A stretch of DNA of 64,000 nt, from NCBI GenBank assembly GCA_029706075.1, contig JAINUG010000014.1, forward strand, positions 2,552,001-2,616,000, in the 5' to 3' direction. This document shows, piece by piece, positions 57,494 through 64,000 of the stretch. The stretch comes from Aldrovandia affinis (lineage: Eukaryota; Chordata; Actinopteri; Notacanthiformes; Halosauridae). The notes beneath the pieces were generated by a model, which did not search any database, was not told where the DNA came from, and worked only from the letters and a program-made list of their open reading frames with translations. The translations under genes and the position numbers were made by a program. Each line of letters begins with the position of its first letter. The first letter of the stretch is position 1.

Positions 57494-58439
57494 TCTCTGT
57501 GCGGTGACGGGTTGCGAAGTCATTGGAAGAGAACGGAGAAAACTAGCGTGAGAGGGAGGTGAATGCAGAGGGAATGGAGGGCAATACGGACTGGGAGAGC
57601 GTGGGATGCGCAGCGTTTCGTTGCTTGTTTGAAGGTGTGCGTGTGTATGTTTGTGCGTGTGTGTGTGGGGGTGGGTGCCCGGTCCCCAAGTGGAGGATAT
57701 TATCCGTTCATTGGCACCCACTGTACATCCTTCGGTGTAGAACAAACTGAATGCGGGACGAATGGTGAATATAATTTATTGTATAGGCTAAACGAATTAA
57801 TAAAGCGACCGTGATAATTCCTATGGGACAGCGCATTCGCACTGAACCTCCTCCGACGCAAATCTTTCTTTCGATTATGAATAATAAATATAAAGAATAA
57901 ATCGTGCCTTTTCTTTGAGAAATGTACTTTTCGAAATTAATTGACGACATTGAAAGTGGAAAACTACTGATTTACACTGGAAACGGACCGAGGGGATGTT
58001 ACCATGGAGATGCTGGACGTTGCCAGGGTGTGATGTCGCCATGGAAATGTTCTCTGATGTTGATTACTTTTTCATCTACAGTCATGTCCATTACATTGAT
58101 TATTTGAATGTACTTAATATATTTATCGCTACATGCATTTGAGGTATAATGTTGGTTTAAAACCGCAAATATCTTGTCATGCATTTTCCAATTAGTACTG
58201 TTTTTTAAATGTATCTTATTCGGCTTATTATCTCCATGAGAAATGCTTTGTTTACAAGTTTGAAGCAAAATTGCTGAATTTATCGATCTACAGCAACATT
58301 TAGGAGGAACTGCAAATCCCTCGCTTTCATTTAATAGTATTGAATTCCTTTCGGACATGGGAATGTTTATTATAACGGGTTTTTGCTAAAAGGTACAGAA
58401 AAGACAAAACACTGTCCTCGTGATTAGAACAAAGATTAT

Positions 58440-58610
58440 GTTGTAGCGTTTACTATGTGTCTGCCAAGATGTATGTCTATTACTGTATCACTACACTGAT
58501 CTCTTGCGCGAACAATTTTACCATGTAGGCTATTAATACACATCTTGTAAGTCGCTCTGGATAAGAGCGTCTGTTAAATGCCTAAAATGAAAATGAAATG
58601 GTGTTATTAA
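58440..58610 (+). mobile_element. L2-like LINE 3' end, 5'-truncated
   Basis: Same 3' sequence as 23070-23210, including CACTGATCTCTT, a CACATCTTG stretch, the GTAAGTCGCTCTGGATAAGA tail and an AAATG-rich end. Confidence 0.75.
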
Positions 58611-59324
58611 AGCCCAATGGAGCGAAAGTGTATAGTTTACATTTACAAACACCTGCACATCTACATATAGCAAGTTGAATATAGAATTTCGCAAATAGAT
58701 AATCTCCAGCTGCCTAATTTATGAGTTGTAGCTACTTCATGTTTGCATCTCCAACTGTCAATTTTTTTTGGAAGTATGGCCCATGGAATGGAAAGTAAAC
58801 ACCACCATACGAATTTAAAAATGAAATGATCGATCAAATGCCCTCTCAATTGAGTGAAGGTGTTTGTGTTCAAAGAAGACCACACAACATTGCCATAACT
58901 TTCAATGAACAGTATTCACAACAGTGACAGGACTTTCCTTCCTCATAAACGCATGGGAGTTACCATGCTTTAAAAGTATATACACAATATCACATTCTCG
59001 ACACATTATGCTGTAACATTCTGTATTTACCTAGCAAATGCCTTTATGCAGGAAAATACACTGTTACTGTTACCTGCCATAAACTGGAGTGATTTGGGTT
59101 CAAACCCTGGTCTTTCCCCTGCAGAACTCCAAAATGGCTAACATATACTGCAAGGGATGACACCACCCTCTTCCAGAGCTTCATTCAAATTGTGCACGCA
59201 GACACACCAGTTTTTAAAACCTACCTTTTAAATCATTCTCCCTACAAATAATACCCCACTGAACCATTCTCTTGGGCATTAGGAAATAAGCTGTTGACTT
59301 AAATCAGATAAATAAAATGTATAA

Positions 59325-59415
59325 AACTCCTCCCGGGTAATGTAATGGTAAAGGCATTCGACCGGAATGCAAGTTGCCCACTGCGAACTGGGTTAGATTC
59401 CCGGCTGTGCCAGTC
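59325..59415 (+). repeat. Second tRNA-SINE family, copy B
   Basis: CTCCCGGGTAATGTAATGGT, CAAGTTGCCCACTGCGAACT and GGGTTAGATTCCCGGCTGTG; plus-strand relative of 53050-53160. The B-box-like GGTTAGATTCC is diverged, so a real tRNA gene is unlikely. Confidence 0.55.
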
Positions 59416-59942
59416 TGGTTCTATTAAAGAAAATCAATAAAACCAAGTTTAAATTTGCCAGTGTTTGTAAATGGCCTGGTTCTACATGGATGTCTTTCTC
59501 CACTACCCAACACTAGCACGTCAACAAAAGAAAATGCTGGCATGCTAGAGTTCTAAATCATTTTTTTAATATACAGCTTGAAAATATATTTTAAACTCGT
59601 ACAACAATTAAGCAAGGCTTATTCCATTAAAAAAATGTACACATTGAAAATGTCTTGACTTCGGATGTACTCTGTTAAAGCTCGAAAGAGGTTTAAAATG
59701 CCACTTTTTTTAATATATATATATAAAAGATAGAAAAAACAAAGTTGTGACCACTTAAACATCGATGTATGTTTTAAAGAAACACATTTTTTTTTGTGTT
59801 GCATTGAACTAAACTTGTATTGAACTAAACTTGTATTGAACTCAAAGTCTTTGCTCCGGCTGATGGTGGGTGGAGCCGTTACGTGGACTGTCTCGGAGAA
59901 GAGAGCTGCGCATTGGCCGTAGGGCAGTAGGGGGCGTGCCTC

Positions 59943-60101
59943 TCAGATAGGGGTGGTGGGAGCGGACGCCGTGGTGGGCACCGTCACGGGGTGGAGCCCC
60001 AGGTCCAGGGAGGGAGCTTCGACAGGCTGCGGGGGGCTCTTCTTCTGGGCCTCCAGCTTCTCCGTCAGCTGGGTGTACAGCTCCTTCACGGGGTCACTGC
60101 T
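59943..60101 (-). CDS. nelfb: nelfb terminal exon
   Basis: 159 nt, 52 residues and TGA (59943-59945). SSDPVKELYTQLTEKLEAQK, then a Pro/Thr/Ala-rich end closing ASAPTTPI. Acceptor CCCCACAG. The human C terminus is similarly Pro/Ala-rich. Confidence 0.94.
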   Translation of the reverse strand, partial: SSDPVKELYTQLTEKLEAQKKSPPQPVEAPSLDLGLHPVTVPTTASAPTTPI

Positions 60102-63100
60102 CTGTGGGGTCAGCGCAGAGGACAGTCACAAGGATACAGCTACGCACTTTCCCCTATGAGAATAACTACAAACTCATTCGTTTCCCCCACAATGGTATTT
60201 TGCGTGTGTTCACTGAAGCAACCAGACATGCACCAGGCAACTTACTCTAATCTTAATATTAGTATTAATAACATAGAATTAATTATGACTAAAGTATTAA
60301 TTTAATTAATTCATTTACTTGCTATATGATAGAAGCCCAAGTTCTGTTGGAACTGCTGTCATGTTCTTATGCAAGGTACACAATGGGAATTTGGTCTGCA
60401 AATATCCAGCTGTAACTACATAGAGGAAAGGCAACATTTGGTCTAAGCACAGATAATGTAGATAATTGTTTGTTGATTCAAACCTGCATGACCTGTGGTG
60501 TCGACATTTGACTTATGACTTAATGGGGACACACTGTTTTGGGTTCATGAATCAGCGAACCTGTTTCGGGGGTTCCAGGGTCTTCACCAGGGTCTCCAGG
60601 CGAGCCGGCAGCACTTTGTGGTGGAGATGCAGCAACAGACGTAGTGTGTGTCTGTGCACGTTCTCCTTACTGCAGCACACACACACAAGTGCGCGCGCGC
60701 AGGCACACACAGACAGACAGGCAGACAGACACACACAGGCCTTATATTAGTGATGCAAGTGCAGCAGGACCAGGGAGAGTCACAGACATTTTGAGAACCA
60801 ATCTGCCTTTTAAAAATCATTATTACATTTTAAAACAATTCTAAAAATAAAAAATGACTCGCTTGGACATTAGGACACACTGAAGGCTGCTTTGAAATAA
60901 TGAAACCACGTATTGTCTTTATCACCCTGTTGCGTTTGATGGCAACATATCAAAAGGTAACAGGCTACACCTGGCTATTTCTTAGCCATGTTACGGAACC
61001 CTGTGGAATCAGGACAAAATGGTGAAGTTGGCCAGAGCAGTCAGACCTGGAGAAGGTGGTCAGCAGGAAACCGTCAAAAACTGCAGTGCAGAACTCCTCC
61101 GTCCCGAAGTCGTCCGACAGCAGGGTGAGGTGACCCGTCAAGAGGTGCAGGAAAATGTCCCCAAATGCCATGTCATTGTGGGTCTCCACTGCAGGGGGTG
61201 ATAGAAAGGCATGCTCCATGCTCTCACCAGCGTGTCATCAGACATTCAAAAGGGTTTTGGCACCGTTCTCACAGCACAAGTGAACTCTGGGTGATTGAAT
61301 TCCCTACTGACTGATTATATCCATTGACGTGCATTTCTGTCCTTCTTCAACTTTAATGAGAACACACCCTATATCAGGGCTATTAAGTAACAGGCCTTGA
61401 GGGCCGCAGTGTCTGCAGTTATTTGCTCCAACCACGCACTACAGCACCTGATTTCACTAATTCGTTTACTACGGGAGGTAATAGAGTATTTAAGGCCTGC
61501 GCAGTTCAGCCTACCTTTCAGTGTTCGGCACTCAAGGAAAATATAAAAACTTTAAGAGTCCAGCACGGTGGTCTTTCCTAGGCCGAAGCTCTGTGAAACA
61601 CTGCGATATCTCATCTCCGGCCACCCCCTTCTCCAAAAGAGAAATTCATTCAAATTTTCTCTCAATGGCACAACCCCATCTCTTTTCACTGGCATATTCA
61701 GTGTTCAGTGTACTGTGCCTTCTGTCACACCCCCTATTTTTAGTTCAGCCTGCGATTTGTCATGTTAATAAACATTGAGGCTTTAGCCTTTAACTAATCT
61801 TTTTTTTGGTACGGCCACAACATTTTATATACAAATATTTGCACAGTACTTTAACTGGAAAGTAAATGATACATTTTTAAGAAGTGGGCAACTGGCATTG
61901 TGCAGGCATTGAAATTTGAGCTCAAATGAAGTTGGATAATGTGGCATGTCGAACGCGGGGGGGAGGGTGGGATGGTATGCAGGATTATGCTGTAATCACA
62001 TCTGGTGTTCCTTGCATAGTTTCTCTACAATGACCTCTGTGACAAACTAATTGTTAAGAGCACTACATTAATTAAAAATGAGAGATTTCTGGATGGACTG
62101 ATTGATCATTGATTTGACGGACAGACGGATGGATCATTCATGCTGGCCCAAGGGGCATCACTCACCCAGGGCGGGCAGCAGCCTCTGCAGGGCATTCTTG
62201 TTCCTCTGCTTGGCGATGTGGAGCACGTAGTACAGGCCCATCTCACAGGCCACCCTGTTCTCCTGCAGGAACCTAGGCCGGAGCGACACCCAATCCAATC
62301 AGACAGAACCCACTTCCCTACAGATCTACCAGCAGGGGGCAGTGAGGAGACTGTAACCATGCAAAAATCACCCTCTCGGAAGGCAGATGCACTGGTTATG
62401 TGCTTCAATGACTTGTAATGCCTATTCATTATCGTAGACATAACTTCTACCTACCTATGAGCCAGTCCTTTTTTTTCACGAGAAGCAAATTCGTGTACTG
62501 AATGGAAACCGCCTGTTGAAGGTACGCTAACCAGGGTCATACAAGACCTGGAGTGGCTCAAACTGTTGTGCGTTAGCGCTAGTGCTATTTCCACCTCTGC
62601 TGTGGTGGATATGCGCAGCAACGTGCTGCATGTCTATACCACAGTGGAACAGCCTGGAACAGCCTGAATGTGATTGTGAAGCAGACCAACTTGTTGAAGA
62701 CGTCGGGCAGGGTGGTGGGGTAGGTGAGGGAGGTCTTCTCCTCGCTCGGCAGCTTCTGCTCCACAGTGAAGGTGTAGTCATCCACCACCACCGACAGCAT
62801 GGCCGGCAGGAAGCGCGTCACCACCTCCAGCTCCTGGGGGAAGTGCCGGAGACAGGGCGGTCAGAGGGGACCAGGCCACAGAGTGCAAAACAAAATGCCT
62901 TCGTCCGATCCATTCATCCATTCATTCATTCATTCATTCATTCATTGCAGCTCTATAACAAGACATATTGTCTCTCTGTGTGCCTTCATTTCAAAGTGGT
63001 TCTGTGTGTCTCAGTAGGCAGAGCATGGCATTGGCAACACTTAGGTTGTGGTTTCAATTCCCACTGGGACCACATATACTGAATAATGCATGCATTCACT

Positions 63101-63425
63101 ACTGTCAGTCGCTTTGGATAAAAACGTCTGCTAAAAATGGCACATATAAAGTCTCTTGGGCCTCAGATGTGAGATGAGGCACCCAGGAGACCCTAATTGG
63201 GCTAGCACCAATTACTCGATGAATGGACTCATTTTCTGTAAAGACTGTGAAGACTCTCAAAATCCTGTTGTCACGCTAGCTCAAGAGGACGCCGGAGGGG
63301 CTGTCTCGCCAACGGGAAGCGACGCGTACCAGTCGCGGCTCCTTGAAGACCTGGCTGTCGATCATGTCCCAGGCGCCCTGGCCGAGGGAGAGCATCCTCA
63401 GCAGCAGCAGCAGGTCTGGGCTGTC
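59943..63425 (-). CDS. nelfb: nelfb (cobra1), negative elongation factor B, 3' part (6 exons)
   Basis: Exons 63330-63425, 62691-62833, 62166-62272, 61047-61188, 60561-60669 and 59943-60101 join in frame to 756 nt, the last 251 residues of a protein about 580 long in human. Recognised blocks are DSPDLLLLLRMLSLGQGAWD, FLPAMLSVVVDDYTF, ALQRLLPAL, AFGDIFLHLLTGHLTLL, ENVHRHTLRLLLHLHHKV and DPVKELYTQLTEKLEAQ. NELF-B is a helical-repeat subunit of the nuclear NELF complex that, with DSIF, holds RNA polymerase II in promoter-proximal pausing. The five or more upstream exons lie beyond the right edge. Two donors (GTTGGT after 62691, GTCTGA after 61047) are weak but keep the frame. Confidence 0.96.
60561..60669 (-). 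CDS. nelfb: nelfb exon, KENVHRH block
   Basis: 109 nt. KENVHRHTLRLLLHLHHKVL then PARLETLVKTLEPPKQ. The acceptor GTGCTGCAG is preceded by a (GT)n tract on the minus strand that serves as the pyrimidine-poor upstream region; donor GTTCGC. Confidence 0.94.
61047..61188 (-). CDS. nelfb: nelfb exon, AFGDIFLHLLTG block
   Basis: 142 nt. VETHNDMAFGDIFLHLLTGH, then LLSDDFGTEEFCTAVFDGFL. Acceptor CCCTGCAG; non-consensus donor GTCTGA gives the only phase that fits the next exon. Confidence 0.93.
62166..62272 (-). CDS. nelfb: nelfb exon, MGLYYVLHIAKQRNKNAL block
   Basis: 107 nt. FLQENRVACEMGLYYVLHIA then KQRNKNALQRLLPAL. Acceptor GGCCTAG, donor GTGAGT. Confidence 0.95.
62691..62833 (-). CDS. nelfb: nelfb exon, VDDYTF block
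   Basis: 143 nt from ELEVVTRFLP through VVDDYTFTVEQKLPSEEK to LPDVFN. Acceptor CCCCCAG; donor GTTGGT splits a Lys codon. Confidence 0.93.
62908..62946 (+). repeat. (ATTC)n microsatellite in nelfb intron
   Basis: Tandem CATT units following CCATTCATC. Confidence 0.85.
62995..63140 (+). repeat. HpaI-type SINE, copy 6 (nelfb intron)
   Basis: Complete plus-strand copy between nelfb exons: GTGTCTCAGTAGGCAGAGCA head, CACATATACTGAATAATGCA middle, CAGTCGCTTTGGATAAAAAC tail. Confidence 0.78.
63330..63425 (-). CDS. nelfb: nelfb exon, DSPDLLLLLR block
   Basis: 96 nt, 32 codons, phase 0 at both ends; DSPDLLLLLRMLSLGQGAWD then MIDSQVFKEPRL. Acceptor GAACAG, donor GTACGC. Confidence 0.95.
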
Positions 63426-63564
63426 CTGTTCGGAGACAAGCAGTCAGCGGGGGTTACGCTTCTGGGCTCGTTACCATAGTCTCCACCGAACCACAACTGC
63501 CTCGCAAATCAACACGTAAACAACTGAGATCGCAGGGAAAAAGGCATCACATCACAGCTGATTT

Positions 63565-63945
63565 GTTTAGCAAATGCCCTTCCCCTGGGCGACTTGCACA
63601 GCTCAAATATATTCTTGTTATCCATTTTCCATAAACGTTTTAAACGGTAATTGCAACCTTGGTCTAACCCAGTGTTTGCCAGTAGGCAATTTGTTGGAAA
63701 TCAAATTACTGTCGTTTATGTGTATTTGTAATTCAGTTATGTGAATCTATGTTGGAAAAAGTATCCTATTAAGAAGACAATAAAGTATCTATCCATCTAT
63801 ATAATTAGACCACTGGCTGTTTACCGAAGCAAGTCACGTTATGTCCACTGGGCAAAGGTACAACACAAGAGCTCCACTCGGATTCAAACCTAAACCAATC
63901 TGGTTACCAGCCCAGGGGGCCTTAACCCCTACACCACACTGCGGT
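63565..63945 (-). repeat. V-SINE-like element split by other sequence, minus orientation
   Basis: TTTAGCAAATGCCCTTCCCC and GGGCGACTTGCACAG (tail-like) are separated from the head part (GATTCAAACCTAAACC, CCTTAACCCCTACACCACAC) by about 200 bp of AT-rich DNA, suggesting an insertion or two fragments. Confidence 0.45.
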
Positions 63946-64000
63946 CGCACTGTGAGTCAAAGCCACCCGAATGAGGTGGAAGGGAAGATAAGGCAGCGCT

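Larger units (their letters stand above)
57800..59942. other. Downstream flank of nelfb
   Basis: AT-rich, with a LINE tail, a SINE and a short direct repeat (ATTGAACTAAACTTGT at about 59803-59845). The nelfb 3'UTR should occupy the part just left of 59943; no clear AATAAA was identified near it. Confidence 0.4.

Noticed and set aside
1-64000. CRISPR arrays, operons, prokaryotic defence or toxin systems
   Set aside because: The window is vertebrate nuclear DNA with spliced genes; no spaced direct-repeat array or operon-like gene cluster is present.

Overview
The window is nuclear DNA of a ray-finned fish, almost certainly a teleost. Exons are short with GT-AG introns up to 17 kb. The repeats are those typical of teleosts: tRNA-derived SINEs of HpaI and V-SINE type, L2- and CR1/Rex1-like LINE ends, Tc1-like transposons and a BEL/Pao LTR retrotransposon. 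Two genes can be read exon by exon, both on the minus strand. They are arrdc1 (complete, 8 coding exons, 433 codons, 11169-45774) and the 3' part of nelfb/cobra1 (last 6 coding exons, 59943-63425, running off the right edge). Both human orthologues lie in 9q34.3, so this looks like conserved linkage. Between them lies an intronless P2Y-like class A GPCR (51053-52119, minus) with one apparent frameshift.

Layout. 1-11168 has no recognised coding exon; it holds microsatellites, a Tc1 remnant (2370-2609), a GC-rich patch with a minus-strand splice donor (about 5930-6230), two copies of a small inverted-repeat element and a V-SINE. 11169-45774 is arrdc1. Its intron 3 carries a 7.58-kb BEL/Pao element with two 431-bp LTRs that look identical and a 5-bp ACCCA duplication, inserted into an older L2-like LINE. 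Its 17.2-kb intron 1 carries a Tc1-like transposon, SINEs, a G-rich minisatellite, a CpG-rich patch and a hairpin. 45775-51052 is intergenic, with a probable LTR fragment, a hexamer repeat and a miRNA-like hairpin. 52120-59942 contains SINEs, a Tc1-like element with clear terminal inverted repeats and one weakly supported small two-exon gene (56641-57493). 59943-64000 is nelfb.

Functionally, arrdc1 encodes the arrestin-fold adaptor that recruits TSG101 (PSAP motif) and NEDD4-family ligases (two PPxY motifs) to bud vesicles at the plasma membrane. nelfb encodes a subunit of the NELF complex that holds RNA polymerase II in promoter-proximal pausing. They are chromosomal neighbours, not one pathway. 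I found no operon, CRISPR array or other prokaryotic-type system. The more unusual items are the young nested BEL insertion in sense orientation inside arrdc1, the frameshifted GPCR, two strong hairpins and SINE/LINE copies sharing one 3' tail.
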